From Paenibacillus artemisiicola (lineage in GTDB: Bacteria; Bacillota; Bacilli; Paenibacillales; Paenibacillaceae), in NCBI RefSeq assembly GCF_017652985.1, contig NZ_JAGGDJ010000018.1, forward strand, positions 35,145 through 99,144: DNA of 64,000 bases. Reading direction: 5' to 3'. Both the position numbers and the translations under genes were made by a program. The notes under the pieces were generated by a model, which saw nothing but the letters and a program-made list of their open reading frames with translations, ran no database searches and was not told the DNA's origin. Below are positions 17,604 through 26,576 of this stretch, piece by piece (within the stretch, counting starts at the first letter, position 1; the number at the start of each line of letters is the position of its first letter).

Positions 17604-19441
17604 GATGGTCGTTCCTCCTGTGCGTGCGGAATGTGCAGCGTAACGGAAAAGCCGTGCGGCACGAGCCGCCGGATGCTGAGCGACGCCTCCGGGCCGGCGA
17701 ACAGCCGCAGCCGCGAGAGGACGTTGCGCAGCCCGATGCCCGCGGCGTCCGATTCCGCCATGTCGTTGTCCTGCGCCAGCGCCGCGTTCAGCTCCGCGAG
17801 CCGCTCGTCGGTCAAGCCCGCGCCGTTGTCCGAGACGACGACGGCAAGGTCGCCCGCTTCGCCGAGCGAGCTCGCGATGATCAGCTGGGCCGGCCGCTCC
17901 GACGGCGAGAAGCCGTGCTTGAAGAAGTTTTCCACGAGCGGCTGCAGGATCATCTTCGGCATGCGGATGCCGCGCGTCCCTTCGCCGATCATGAGAATGA
18001 CGTCGAGCGAAGCGTCGAACCGCTCCTGCTGCAGGTCCAGGTACGCTTGGACGTAGTCCAGCTCCTGGCTCAGATCGACGTCGCCGCCGGACAGGTTCAT
18101 CTGGTAGCGCATCATTTTGCCGAGCGAGGCGACGAGCCGGTACACCTGCTTGTTGCCCTGCTGCAGCGCGACGGTGCCGACGGATTGCAGGGCGTTGTAC
18201 AGGAAGTGCGGGTTGACCTGCGCCTGCAGCGCCCGCAGCTGCATCGTCTTGTTGGCGATCTCCATCCGGTATTCCTTCAGGATCAGGTTGTTGATCGTCT
18301 GCATCATGGACCGGAACCGCTTCGCGAGCAGCCCGATCTCGTCCTTGCTTTGGATCTCGATCCGGACGTTCAGGTTGCCGGCGTCGATCTGGTTGACGTA
18401 CCCGATCAGGGCGAGCAGCGGCTTCGTGAAGCGGATGGAGATGACCAGCGTCGCGAGCACCGCGACCGCGAGGAACGCCGCGCCGACCCACATGTTCAAG
18501 AGCGCGGTCCGGTTGGCCGCGGCGTACAGGTGGCTGTCTGGCGTCTGCTTGATCAGGTACCAGTCCATGAACGGCGTCTTCACCTGCTGGAAGAAAATTA
18601 TGCCGGCGAAGCCGCCCTTGTCCCACTTGAAATGCCCCTGCTCCGCCGCGGAGCCGGCTACCTCGCGGAACCAGCCGTCATCCAGCCGTTTCCCTGCGAA
18701 GTCCGGCTTCGACGAGAGGACGAGCCGTCCCTCGCCGTCGACGAGGTAGAGCTCCTCGTTGCCCGCGTCGTAGAGCTGGCGGTTCAGGTCGTTCAGCACC
18801 CCGGTCTTGACGTCGATCGTCAGCTCCGCGAGCTGCTTGTCGCTCGGCGCGAGGAAGATCGGGCGGTGGAGCGAGAACACCGGCTCCTCCCGTACCGGCG
18901 ACTTGATCGGCAGGCCGTAGTTGGTGCTCGGATGCGTCGGCTCGATGTACGTCTTCGGCGCCATCCCGATCGTGCCGGGAGCGTGGCGGCCGACCCGGAT
19001 GTCGTCGTTCCAGAGCAGATAGCTCGAGTTCTGCGCCGCGACGTACAGCCGGATTTTATAAAATTCCCGCATGCTCTGGTAGATGTTGTACAGGTGATCC
19101 TTGAGCAGGTTGCGGTTCTCGATGACGTCGCTGATGCCGTTCGGGAAGGACTCGTCCTCCAGATTGTGCTCGAGCAGGTAGTACAGCGAGCGCGGCACGT
19201 TCATGGAATTGTAGACCGCGAGCGACTTCTGGTTGATGTTGTTCATGTAGTTGATGATGTTCGCGCTGCCGAGCGCCAGCAGGCGGTTGTTCTTCGAGAT
19301 GGCTTCCCGGGTGATCGACGAGCGCGTCTCGTGGTAGGAGATCGCGATGGACGCGGCGATCGGCACGATGGTGGCGGTCAGGAAGAGCAGCATCATCTTC
19401 TTGCGGATCGTGGCGGCGCGGAACAGGCTGCGGACGGACAA
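17600..19441 (-). CDS. YesM-type sensor histidine kinase
   Basis: 613 residues from TTG 19441, which follows AAGGAGG by about ten bases; an upstream ATG at 19513 would put the binding site inside the gene. Membrane helix 1 lies near residues 20-40, then an extracellular sensor region of about 250 residues (dCache-like), helix 2 near 305-325, and a HAMP linker. The histidine box is QVNPHFLYNALQ at about residue 400 and the ATP-binding part has LQPLVENFFKHGF, SDNGAG and GIGLRNVLSRL. It should sense an extracellular sugar or the loaded binding protein and phosphorylate the coupled regulator. It is divergent from the ABC importer it probably controls. Confidence 0.92.
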   Translation of the reverse strand: MSVRSLFRAATIRKKMMLLFLTATIVPIAASIAISYHETRSSITREAISKNNRLLALGSANIINYMNNINQKSLAVYNSMNVPRSLYYLLEHNLEDESFPNGISDVIENRNLLKDHLYNIYQSMREFYKIRLYVAAQNSSYLLWNDDIRVGRHAPGTIGMAPKTYIEPTHPSTNYGLPIKSPVREEPVFSLHRPIFLAPSDKQLAELTIDVKTGVLNDLNRQLYDAGNEELYLVDGEGRLVLSSKPDFAGKRLDDGWFREVAGSAAEQGHFKWDKGGFAGIIFFQQVKTPFMDWYLIKQTPDSHLYAAANRTALLNMWVGAAFLAVAVLATLVISIRFTKPLLALIGYVNQIDAGNLNVRIEIQSKDEIGLLAKRFRSMMQTINNLILKEYRMEIANKTMQLRALQAQVNPHFLYNALQSVGTVALQQGNKQVYRLVASLGKMMRYQMNLSGGDVDLSQELDYVQAYLDLQQERFDASLDVILMIGEGTRGIRMPKMILQPLVENFFKHGFSPSERPAQLIIASSLGEAGDLAVVVSDNGAGLTDERLAELNAALAQDNDMAESDAAGIGLRNVLSRLRLFAGPEASLSIRRLVPHGFSVTLHIPHAQEERPS

Positions 19442-19568
19442 GGCGCGGGAGCCCCTCCTTTTCGGGCGATTTCGGTAGGTATAACCATACGCTAAACGGA
19501 ACCTCGAGGTCAATATATTCCACTTTCCAGTTCACGATCTTCCGTCGAAGGGGATATCGCCCGGCCGC

Positions 19569-19574
19569 TATACT
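19569..19574 (+). promoter_or_regulatory. -10 box of the first sugar importer operon
   Basis: TATACT at 19569-19574, 34 bases before the start codon, with no recognisable -35 box at the right distance. This fits a promoter that needs an activator such as the adjacent AraC-type regulator. Confidence 0.5.
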
Positions 19575-19607
19575 GGGGTACATGACCGAAAGAGAGGGGA
19601 CATCCGC

Positions 19608-20501
19608 GTGCACGCTAGAAGGGGAACCAAATTAAGCGAGTGGCTGCAGCAGACGGTATTCGTCGGGCCGGGCCTGCTCGTTTTTCTGATGATCGTCGCC
19701 GTGCCGTTTTTCATGGGCTTTTATTATACGTTTACGGAGTGGAACGGGCTTGACCTGAATCATGCCAAATGGACGGGCTTCGCCAATCTGAAGCGCATCT
19801 TCTCGGACGATCCGCGATTCTGGACGGCCTTCGGGTTCACGGCCAAGTTCACCGTCGCCGCCGTCGCCATCACGAACGCGCTGGCGCTGGCGCTCGGCCT
19901 CCTGCTGACGCGCCCGCTGAAGGGCCGCAGCATCCTGCGGGTCGTCTTCTTCCTGCCGAACGTCATCGGCGGCCTGCTGCTCGGGTACATCTGGTATTTC
20001 ATCTACACCCGCGGCTTCGCGGCGATCGGCGAGGCGACGGGCTGGCATCTGTTCAACCTGCCGTGGCTCGGCACGCCCGCGACGGCCTTCTGGGGCATCG
20101 TCGGCGTCTTCGTCTGGCAGACTTCCGGCTACATGATGATCATCTATATCGCCGCCATCATCGGCGTGCCGAAGGATCTGTCGGAAGCGGCGCGGATCGA
20201 CGGCGCCTCGGCGTGGCAGACGTTCCGCAGCGTGACGCTTCCGCTGATCATGCCGGCCGTCACGATCTGCTTGTTCCTGACGACGTCCAACGCCTTCCGG
20301 ATGTTCGACCTCAACCTGTCCTTGACGGGCGGCGGTCCCGGCTACGCGTCGGAATCCATCGCGCTGAACATCTACCGCGAAGCGCTGACCAACAGCCGGT
20401 ACGGCCTCGGCACGGCCAAAGCGATGATCTTCTTCTTCGCCGTCGCGCTCATTACCGTCACCCAAGTTTGGGTCACGAAGAAGAAAGAGGTGGAGGCTTA
20501 A
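19608..20501 (+). CDS. Sugar ABC transporter permease, MalF/UgpA type
   Basis: 297 residues from GTG 19608, ten bases after AGAGGGG. Six membrane segments, beginning TVFVGPGLLVFLMIVAVPFF. The EAA loop that docks the ATPase is EAARIDGASAWQTFRSVTLP (about residues 190-210). It forms the channel with the next gene; start and stop are one base apart (stop 20501, next ATG 20503). No ATPase gene is in this operon, as usual for importers in these bacteria that share one MsmX-like ATPase. Substrate is probably an oligosaccharide. Confidence 0.92.
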   Translation: MHARRGTKLSEWLQQTVFVGPGLLVFLMIVAVPFFMGFYYTFTEWNGLDLNHAKWTGFANLKRIFSDDPRFWTAFGFTAKFTVAAVAITNALALALGLLLTRPLKGRSILRVVFFLPNVIGGLLLGYIWYFIYTRGFAAIGEATGWHLFNLPWLGTPATAFWGIVGVFVWQTSGYMMIIYIAAIIGVPKDLSEAARIDGASAWQTFRSVTLPLIMPAVTICLFLTTSNAFRMFDLNLSLTGGGPGYASESIALNIYREALTNSRYGLGTAKAMIFFFAVALITVTQVWVTKKKEVEA

Positions 20502-20502
20502 G

Positions 20503-21336
20503 ATGGACACCAAACAAAGGTACACGCCGCTGCTGCTTAGCCTTGAGCTGCTCTGCTGCCTGCTTGGCCTCGTCTTCCTGACGCCGTTTTATTTTCTCGT
20601 CGTGAACGCCTTCAAGAAGCTGAGCGCCATCCTGCTGAACGCGGCGTCGCTGCCGCAGAGCTGGGGCCTCGGCAATTTCAAGAAGGCGTGGACCGCGATC
20701 GATTTTCCCGTCGTGTTCATGCATTCCTTCGTCATCACCGCGCTCAGCGTCGGCCTGCTGGTCATCGTGGCGAGCATGACGGCTTACCGGCTCGTGCGCC
20801 GGCCGACGACGTTCAACAAGCTGCTGTTCACGGTATTCGTCGCGTCGATGATCATTCCGTTCCAATCGGTCATGCTGCCGCTCATGCGCGTCACGTCGCT
20901 GTTCGAGCTGCGCGGCCACGTGTACGGCATCGTCCTGTGCTACCTGGGCTTCGGTATCTCGCTGTCCGTCTTCCTGTTCCACGGGTTCATCAAGTCCGTG
21001 CCGCTCGAGGTCGAGGAAGCCGCGGTCGTGGACGGCTGCTCGCCGTACGGGCTATACTGGAGAATCGTGTTCCCGCTGCTGAAGCCGATCGCGATCACGG
21101 TCGTCATCCTGAACGTGCTCTGGATTTGGAACGATTATCTGCTTCCGGTGCTCGTCATCAACGACGCGTTCACGACGATCCCGCTCGCCGTGCAGAAGTT
21201 TTTCGGCCAGTACTTGCGCAAGTGGGACCTGGCGATGGCGTCGCTCACGCTGAGCACGCTGCCGGTCGTTATTTTCTTCCTTTTCCTGCAAAAACATATC
21301 ATCGAAGGCATCACCGCCGGCTCGGTCAAAGGGTAA
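20503..21336 (+). CDS. Sugar ABC transporter permease, MalG/UgpE type
   Basis: 277 residues, ATG 20503 after AGGTGGAGG within the end of the preceding gene. Six membrane segments, with EEAAVVDGCSPYGLYWRIVF as the EAA loop and the usual C-terminal IIEGITAGSVKG. It pairs with the permease upstream. The binding-protein gene follows 190 bp downstream behind its own -10 box. Confidence 0.92.
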   Translation: MDTKQRYTPLLLSLELLCCLLGLVFLTPFYFLVVNAFKKLSAILLNAASLPQSWGLGNFKKAWTAIDFPVVFMHSFVITALSVGLLVIVASMTAYRLVRRPTTFNKLLFTVFVASMIIPFQSVMLPLMRVTSLFELRGHVYGIVLCYLGFGISLSVFLFHGFIKSVPLEVEEAAVVDGCSPYGLYWRIVFPLLKPIAITVVILNVLWIWNDYLLPVLVINDAFTTIPLAVQKFFGQYLRKWDLAMASLTLSTLPVVIFFLFLQKHIIEGITAGSVKG

Positions 21337-21484
21337 ATCAGCCGAAGGCAGCGTAAATTCGGGCGGTTAGCCGGATAAAAATTCCTGATTTGCGGGAAAA
21401 TCAATATTTTACACCGTTCGCCGCATCAACATTTTACACCTCGGCGATCAATTTATTCGGTGTTTCGGGGCGGCGGACGGGCCC

Positions 21485-21490
21485 TATAAT
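21485..21490 (+). promoter_or_regulatory. -10 box before the first solute-binding protein gene
   Basis: TATAAT at 21485-21490, 36 bases before the start codon; the -35 region is poor. It would let the binding protein be made in excess over the permeases. Confidence 0.5.
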
Positions 21491-21525
21491 CATCCATGTA
21501 ACGACAATCCTTTGGGAGGTAACCC

Positions 21526-22851
21526 ATGAAAAAGATTCTTGCGCTTACGTTCGCAACCGCTCTCATCGCAAGCGGCTGTTCCAGCAACAACGGGGGCAAC
21601 ACCAACAACGCGGCGGGCGGCGGCACGGCCGATGCCGGCAACGCGGCAGGCACGAACACGGCGGCAGAGACAAACAAGCCGGGCGAGAAAGTCACGATCA
21701 AGGTATTCCAATTCAAGGTCGAAATCTCGAATGCGCTGGCCCAAATGGCGGAAGAATACGAGAAAGAAACCGGCGTGAAGGTAGAGGTCGAAACGCACGG
21801 CGGCGGCGAGGATTACAGCGCGCTGCTGAAGGCGGAGCTCGCGGCGGGCGAGGAGCCCGAGATCATCACGTCGTCCGGCTGGTCCGGCTTCGATCCGTAC
21901 GTAGACCGCGCGGTCGATCTGTCGAACGAGCCGTGGGCCAAGGACCTGGTGGAAGCGTCCCGCGCCCAGATCACCCGCGACGGCAAGCTGCTCGGGATGC
22001 CGATGAACCTCGAGGCGTACGGCATCACGTACAACAAGGACCTGTTCGCGAAGGCGGGCATCACGGAGCTGCCGCAGACGCTGGACGAGCTCGAAGCCGA
22101 CTGCAAGAAGCTGAAGGACGCCGGCATCACGCCGTTCGCGCTGACGAACGAATGGTGGTCGCTCGGCATTCATACGCTGAACATCGCGAACGCGACGCAG
22201 GCCGACCCGGCGGCGTTCATCGACGCGGTCAAAGCGGGCACGAAGACGTACAAGGGCGACCAGCACACGAAGGACTGGATCCGCCTCGTGGACATCATGT
22301 TCGCGAACGGCCAGAAAGCGGCGCTGACGACCGACTACAACACGCAGGTGGCGGAATTCGCGGCCGGCAAGTACGCGATGATCCAGCACGGCAACTGGAT
22401 TCAAGGCATGGTGGACGAAGTGAATCCGGACCTGAACCTCGGCATGATGCCGGTGCCGACGGCTGATGGCAAGCCGGAGGTGTTCACGGGCGTGCCGAGC
22501 AACTGGGTCGTGAACAACAAGTCCGCGCACCCGGACGAAGCGAAGGCGTTCCTGAACTGGATGGCAACGTCCGAGACGGGCAAGAAGTTCGTCGCGACGG
22601 ACTTCAAATTCATCCCGTCGATCACGAGCATCCCGGCCGACCCTGCGGCCATCGGCAAGATCGGCGCCGACTTCGCGGCGTTCTCCGAAGCGCATCCGGA
22701 CCAAGTGAAGGGCTGGCAGTGGGACCGCTTCCCGGACGGCGTGACGCAGCAGTTCGGCGCGGCGATGCAGGATTACATGGGCAAGCGGATCAAAGCCGAC
22801 GAGCTGCTCGACCGGCTGGACAAATCCGTGGCCGATATCGTGAAGAAATAA
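21526..22851 (+). CDS. Extracellular sugar-binding lipoprotein of ABC importer
   Basis: 441 residues, ATG 21526 after GGGAGG. Signal peptide with lipobox IASGC, lipidated Cys18, followed by a Gly/Asn/Ala linker (19-50). The mature part is a family 1 (MalE-like) solute-binding fold: an early KVTIKVFQFK strand, then the ligand cleft with many Trp and Asp. It should deliver sugar to the two permeases upstream. The order permease-permease-binding protein is the reverse of the common order. A strong terminator follows. Confidence 0.92.
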   Translation: MKKILALTFATALIASGCSSNNGGNTNNAAGGGTADAGNAAGTNTAAETNKPGEKVTIKVFQFKVEISNALAQMAEEYEKETGVKVEVETHGGGEDYSALLKAELAAGEEPEIITSSGWSGFDPYVDRAVDLSNEPWAKDLVEASRAQITRDGKLLGMPMNLEAYGITYNKDLFAKAGITELPQTLDELEADCKKLKDAGITPFALTNEWWSLGIHTLNIANATQADPAAFIDAVKAGTKTYKGDQHTKDWIRLVDIMFANGQKAALTTDYNTQVAEFAAGKYAMIQHGNWIQGMVDEVNPDLNLGMMPVPTADGKPEVFTGVPSNWVVNNKSAHPDEAKAFLNWMATSETGKKFVATDFKFIPSITSIPADPAAIGKIGADFAAFSEAHPDQVKGWQWDRFPDGVTQQFGAAMQDYMGKRIKADELLDRLDKSVADIVKK

Positions 22852-22869
22852 GCTTGCGCTTGGCGCAGA

Positions 22870-22897
22870 CGCGGCGGCCTGCGGGCCGCCGCGTTTG
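22870..22897 (+). terminator. Intrinsic terminator of the first binding-protein gene
   Basis: Perfect 10-bp G+C stem, 22870-22879 with 22884-22893, loop TGCG, then TTTGCTT. Confidence 0.8.
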
Positions 22898-23320
22898 CTT
22901 GCGTGGAGGAAAAGCCGCTTGATCCGGCCGTTGGCCGGGTTGGGCGGCTTTTTGGGTTGGTTGCGGTGGGGGCGGGCATGGCGGAGGGGCTGGCGGAAAG
23001 GTTGGGCGCTGCGTCGGCGGTAAGTGGAGCTGCGGAGGAGTGGGAGCAGCAGCGCAGCGGGAGTAGGAGCGGCGAGCGAGACGGAGAGCGGCAAGGAGGC
23101 GGCGGGCGAGACGAAGAGCACGCGTATGAAAAAGCGTGAGCGGCAAGCGAGGAGGAGGGCGGTCGCATGAAAAGCGGCAATGGAGCGGCGAGCAAGACGG
23201 AGGGCGGGCTTATTACGAGCGATAGCGGCTTCGGCAAACGTTCGAATGGCAGATACGGGGCGATAGTCTGCACGGACCGTTATACGTGAGACGTGCCGGA
23301 TTCATCGGTTGCCGCCGTAT

Positions 23321-23498
23321 GCGGACACAGGAGCCGCTATTGCGTCAATATCAAGCTTATTCGTCATTTGGCGGACACCAGAGCCGCTATTGGCCGAGAA
23401 ACCATCGAAACTGGGGGATTCGAAGCCATTAACGGATCCTGTGTCCGCGAAATCGCGGAATCAGGCCGAAATCGGAAAATAAGCGCGCTAGTGTCCGC
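23321..23498. repeat. Dispersed repeat family A, copy 2 (arms F-F-R-R)
   Basis: Forward arms at 23321-23341 and 23371-23391, reverse arms at 23431-23448 and 23481-23498. The arms match the consensus GCGGACACAGGAGCCGCTA better than copy 1, and the spacers are unrelated to those of copy 1. Confidence 0.8.
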
Positions 23499-23778
23499 TT
23501 GAAGCTTGCGTTGGTCATCACATGCGTGGCAGGATGATTCATCCGTTCCCCGCTCACCGGTCACTCCAATAGCCCGTGTCTTCGTTCGCGATCCGGCGCT
23601 GCTTGCCGCGTAACAGGACTTCCCGCAGCGGCGCTGGTCTCCCGATTTGCGGCGAATTCTGGCCCGCCGCTGCGAGCCGCTCCGGCATCGCGTCGGCTGC
23701 GCCCGCGCGCTGCGCCAGCGTGACCCTCGCCGCGCCAGCATCGCGCCGGCCGCGCCGCGCCAGCATCCCCGCGCCCCC

Positions 23779-23806
23779 AAAAAAAGACCGCCCACAACGG
23801 GCGGCC
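23779..23806 (-). terminator. Intrinsic terminator of the PadR-MFS operon
   Basis: Stem 23786-23793 with 23799-23806, with seven A on the left that read as a U tract on the minus strand. Confidence 0.85.
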
Positions 23807-23815
23807 TTCCAAACC

Positions 23816-24454
23816 TCACTCCTCCGATGGCGGAGCCGGAGGATAACGCTTCTCGAATTCCTTCAACCCGGCGACGTACGCTTCGATCTGTTCGGGCGTC
23901 ATCTGCCGCGTCTCGAACAGCTTGCCGGAGCGGGTTTCCGCGAGCAGCCGTTCGAGCCACGCTTTCTCGGTTTCGCCGAATTGGATGAAGCCTTCGATCA
24001 TGAGCGAGGAACCGCGGGGGATGATGTCGCCCTTCAGCTCCAGGATCGCCTTCATTCGGGCGATGCGGGCTTCGCACGCCTCCAGCTGCTTGACGACGAG
24101 CTCCTCGATCGTGCCCGGGTGGCCGTGCCGGACGAACGGCATGGCCAGGAACAGCGGGTGCTGGGGGTACGACGTCAGCTTGAACTGCTCGTTCAGCAGC
24201 AGGTAGAACGCTTCGCGGCCCTTGTCCGTGATGCGGTAAATCGTCTTGTCGGGCCGGTTCTCGCCGGGCACCGCGACAACCTCGGCCGCCTCGATCAGGC
24301 CGTCCTGCCGGAGCTGGTCGACCGCGTAATAAAGCGAGCCGTCCCGCAGCTTGAAGCTTTCGTTCCAGTTGCGCAGCTTGATGGTCTGCCGGATCTCGTA
24401 TGGATGCCGATCATGCTCCATAAGCAGCCCCAAAATCATGAGCCTCATGGACAT
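23816..24454 (-). CDS. PadR-family transcriptional regulator
   Basis: 212 residues from ATG 24454. The N-terminal winged helix, MRLMILGLLMEHDRHPYEI then LRDGSLYYAVDQLRQDGLI and a wing with YRITDKGREAF, is the PadR signature. The C-terminal about 100 residues are the helical PadR dimerisation part. The gene starts seven bases after the stop of the drug exporter, in one operon. Two identical palindromes in the operon promoter are the probable binding sites, so it should repress its own operon until a toxic compound binds. Confidence 0.92.
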   Translation of the reverse strand: MSMRLMILGLLMEHDRHPYEIRQTIKLRNWNESFKLRDGSLYYAVDQLRQDGLIEAAEVVAVPGENRPDKTIYRITDKGREAFYLLLNEQFKLTSYPQHPLFLAMPFVRHGHPGTIEELVVKQLEACEARIARMKAILELKGDIIPRGSSLMIEGFIQFGETEKAWLERLLAETRSGKLFETRQMTPEQIEAYVAGLKEFEKRYPPAPPSEE

Positions 24455-24460
24455 GGCGGT

Positions 24461-26062
24461 TTATCCCCCGTGATACGACGGTTCCGGCTTGCCGGCCTCG
24501 CCGCCTGCTTGCGCGCCCGGCTTGACCGGCGCACCCGGCGCGCCGCCGGAACGGTTCGCTTCGAGACGCGCGCGGCCCATCAGGAACACGAAGACGATCG
24601 CCGCGGCCGGCAGGATGACCGACCATTGGAAGATGGAAATGACGGAATGCGCGAATTCGTTCAGCAGCTTGTTCGCGATATCGGCCGGCAGCCCCATCTG
24701 CTGCTGCACGTCCGGGTCGAGCAGCGCCTGGCCGCCCTTGATCTGCTCCGCCAGCTGCGGGTTCAGGTTCGGCGTGTCGGCGATGTTCGCTTGGAACGCG
24801 GACTTCTGAATCGCGCCGAACACGGCGATGCCGAGCGCGGAGCCGATCGTCCGGAAGAACGTGATGAGCGACGAGGACGTGCCCTTGTACTGCGGCGGCA
24901 CGGCGTTTAGCGTCGAGATGTTGAGCAGCGAGAACGAGACGCCGATCCCGAGGCCGACGACGATCATGAAGAGCGAGATGACGAGCCGGCTCGAGGACGT
25001 ATCCATGGCGAAGCCGAGCAGCGCCGTGCCGACGATAAGCGTCAGCGCGGATACCAGCATGACGTCGCGGTAGCGGAATTTATTGACGACGCGGCCGCCG
25101 ATCTGGCTGCTCGCGACGACGCCGAGCATCATCGGAATCATGACCGTGCTCGTCTGCGTGGCCGTCTTATGGAAGACGCCCTGAATGAAGAGCGGGATGT
25201 ACGACGCGGTCGCGATCATGACGGCGCCGTACAGCAGGCTGATCGCCATGCTGCTCGTGACGATTTTGTTCTTGAACAGGTCGAGCTTGATGATCGGGTC
25301 TTTCACCTTCAATTCGACGAACAGGAACGCGATCAGGAAGACGCCGGACGCGACGAAGAGCAGGATCGTCTTGGCGGCGCTCCAGGCCCAGCCGTCCGTG
25401 CCGCCGAGCTCGAGGCCGAACATGAGGAACAGGACGAACGCCGTCAGCATGACCGCGCCGAGCCAGTCGATCGACTGCTTGCGCGTGTTTTTGTTCTCGT
25501 GGTACGCGTTCAGGATGAACAGCAGCGACAGGATGCCGAGCGGCACGTTGATGTAGAAAATCCAACGCCAGCTGATGTTGTCGGTGATGACGCCGCCCAG
25601 GATCGGGCCGAACACGCTCGAGATGCCGAAGACGGCGCCGAAGAGGCCCATCATTTTGCCTCGCTTCTCGGCCGGGAACAGGTCGAAAATGATCGTGAAG
25701 ACGATCGGCATGAGCGCGCCGCCGCCGATGCCCTGGATGGCGCGGTAGATGATGAGCTGCTCCATGTTCTGCGCCGTGCCGCATAGAACGGAGCCGAGCA
25801 TGAACAGAATAAGACCGGTCAGGAAAAACGTTTTCCGTCCGTACATATCGGACAGCTTGCCGAAAATCGGCGTCGAAACGACCATCGCGATCATGTACGC
25901 GGAGTAGACCCAGATGAATTTGTCGAGACCCCCGAGCTGCTTGATGATGGTGCCCATGGCGGTCGAGACGATCGTCTGGTCGAGCGCCGTGATGAACAAG
26001 CCGAGCAGCAGGCCCGCGATGACGAGCTTGACGTTGCTGCGATTAGCGTCCAAATGATTCAT
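24461..26062 (-). CDS. Drug exporter of the DHA2 (EmrB/QacA) MFS family, 14 TM
   Basis: 533 residues, fourteen membrane segments. Signatures: LDQTIVSTAMGTI in TM1, GKLSDMYGRKTFF after TM2, and RAIQGIGGGALMP in TM4-5, motif C region GAVFGISSVFGPILGG. The family exports lipophilic drugs, dyes or biocides with proton exchange. ATG 26062 directly abuts AAAGGA; TTG 26053, nine bases from it, is a likelier start and removes only three residues. It is the first gene of the operon with padR. The promoter at 26104-26131 holds an operator in its spacer. Confidence 0.92.
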   Translation of the reverse strand: MNHLDANRSNVKLVIAGLLLGLFITALDQTIVSTAMGTIIKQLGGLDKFIWVYSAYMIAMVVSTPIFGKLSDMYGRKTFFLTGLILFMLGSVLCGTAQNMEQLIIYRAIQGIGGGALMPIVFTIIFDLFPAEKRGKMMGLFGAVFGISSVFGPILGGVITDNISWRWIFYINVPLGILSLLFILNAYHENKNTRKQSIDWLGAVMLTAFVLFLMFGLELGGTDGWAWSAAKTILLFVASGVFLIAFLFVELKVKDPIIKLDLFKNKIVTSSMAISLLYGAVMIATASYIPLFIQGVFHKTATQTSTVMIPMMLGVVASSQIGGRVVNKFRYRDVMLVSALTLIVGTALLGFAMDTSSSRLVISLFMIVVGLGIGVSFSLLNISTLNAVPPQYKGTSSSLITFFRTIGSALGIAVFGAIQKSAFQANIADTPNLNPQLAEQIKGGQALLDPDVQQQMGLPADIANKLLNEFAHSVISIFQWSVILPAAAIVFVFLMGRARLEANRSGGAPGAPVKPGAQAGGEAGKPEPSYHGG

Positions 26063-26078
26063 TCCTTTCGTATAACCT

Positions 26079-26092
26079 ACTCAAATTTGATT
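26079..26092. promoter_or_regulatory. PadR operator, proximal copy
   Basis: ACTCAAATTTGATT, with the perfect 10-bp palindrome TCAAATTTGA at 26081-26090, just downstream of the expected transcription start. Confidence 0.75.
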
Positions 26093-26103
26093 ACCCTGTA
26101 GTC

Positions 26104-26131
26104 ATTATACTCAAATTTGAGTGGTTATCAA
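26104..26131 (-). promoter_or_regulatory. Sigma-A promoter of the exporter-padR operon
   Basis: On the minus strand, TTGATA (26126-26131), a 16-bp spacer and a perfect TATAAT (26104-26109). The distal operator fills the spacer. Confidence 0.85.
26109..26122. promoter_or_regulatory. PadR operator, distal copy
   Basis: Perfect 14-bp palindrome ACTCAAATTTGAGT. Its core lies exactly 30 bp from the core of the proximal copy and is located between the -35 and -10 boxes. Confidence 0.8.
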
Positions 26132-26197
26132 CCTAAATTTACGTAAACGCGGAAACGGCTCGATCCGCGGCGTTCTTCCGAACCGCCGCGCGCACGA

Positions 26198-26237
26198 AAA
26201 AGCCCGGCCGCCTGCCGAAGCAGCGGACCGGGCTTTT
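26198..26237 (-). terminator. Intrinsic terminator of the lipoate ligase operon
   Basis: Ten-base arms 26198-26207 and 26228-26237 (AAAAGCCCGG and its complement), which end in T on both strands; it follows the zinc-ribbon gene on the minus strand. Confidence 0.7.
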
Positions 26238-26289
26238 GAAGATCGTCGGCGGGGTCGAGACGTCATTGTCATCCGCCGTTCGGTTCGGG

Positions 26290-26517
26290 TCAGCTCTCGT
26301 TCTCGACGACGCGGGCGACCGGTCTGCCGCAGGTCCGGCATTTGCCGGTCAGCAGCAGGGCGTATTTCTCTTCGCGGATGCTGTAATCCACGATCTCGAC
26401 CGCGCCGCCGCAATTGCCGCAGAAGACGTTGCGCACCAGCTTGTCCCGGTACGATTGCGGGATCGCTTTCCACAGCTGCAGCGCTTTGAAGGAGGTAATG
26501 TTTTCGGGTCGGCTCAT
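26290..26517 (-). CDS. Small zinc-ribbon protein
   Basis: 75 residues from ATG 26517 (MSRPENITSF), nine bases after GAGGAG; the open frame to 26598 overlaps the preceding gene without a start signal. Two Cys pairs, CGNC (in NVFCGNCGGA) and CRTC (in GKCRTCGRPV), are 29 residues apart and should hold one zinc. I know no function for it. It lies 59 bp after the lipoate ligase, with which it is probably co-transcribed, and is followed by a terminator. Confidence 0.75.
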   Translation of the reverse strand: MSRPENITSFKALQLWKAIPQSYRDKLVRNVFCGNCGGAVEIVDYSIREEKYALLLTGKCRTCGRPVARVVENES

Positions 26518-26576
26518 CGTCTTTCCACTCCTCGTTCGTCGTGATATACCGTTCTCCCGCGCGGCGGCGGGTCCGA

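Larger units (their letters stand above)
22852..23815. other. Long gene-free region with a dispersed repeat
   Basis: These 964 bases hold the terminator at 22870-22897, a G/A-rich low-complexity stretch (22980-23200), family A repeat copy 2 (23321-23498), a short stretch of repeated GCGCCAGCATC-like words (23700-23770) and the terminator of the PadR gene (23779-23806). Open frames here have no binding sites and low-complexity products. Confidence 0.6.

Noticed and set aside
15969..18626. 885-codon fusion of kinase-region sequence with the response regulator
   Set aside because: The part before 17603 is out of frame with the kinase; AGGAGG and ATG at 17603 plus the ATGA overlap define the true start.
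22903..23139. 78-codon plus-strand frame
   Set aside because: Low-complexity Gly/Arg/Glu product and no ribosome binding site; it starts within a gap just after a terminator.
23321..23498. Possible CRISPR array (repeats with about 30-50 bp spacers)
   Set aside because: Arms change orientation, only four occur and no cas genes are present; it is a dispersed inverted repeat.
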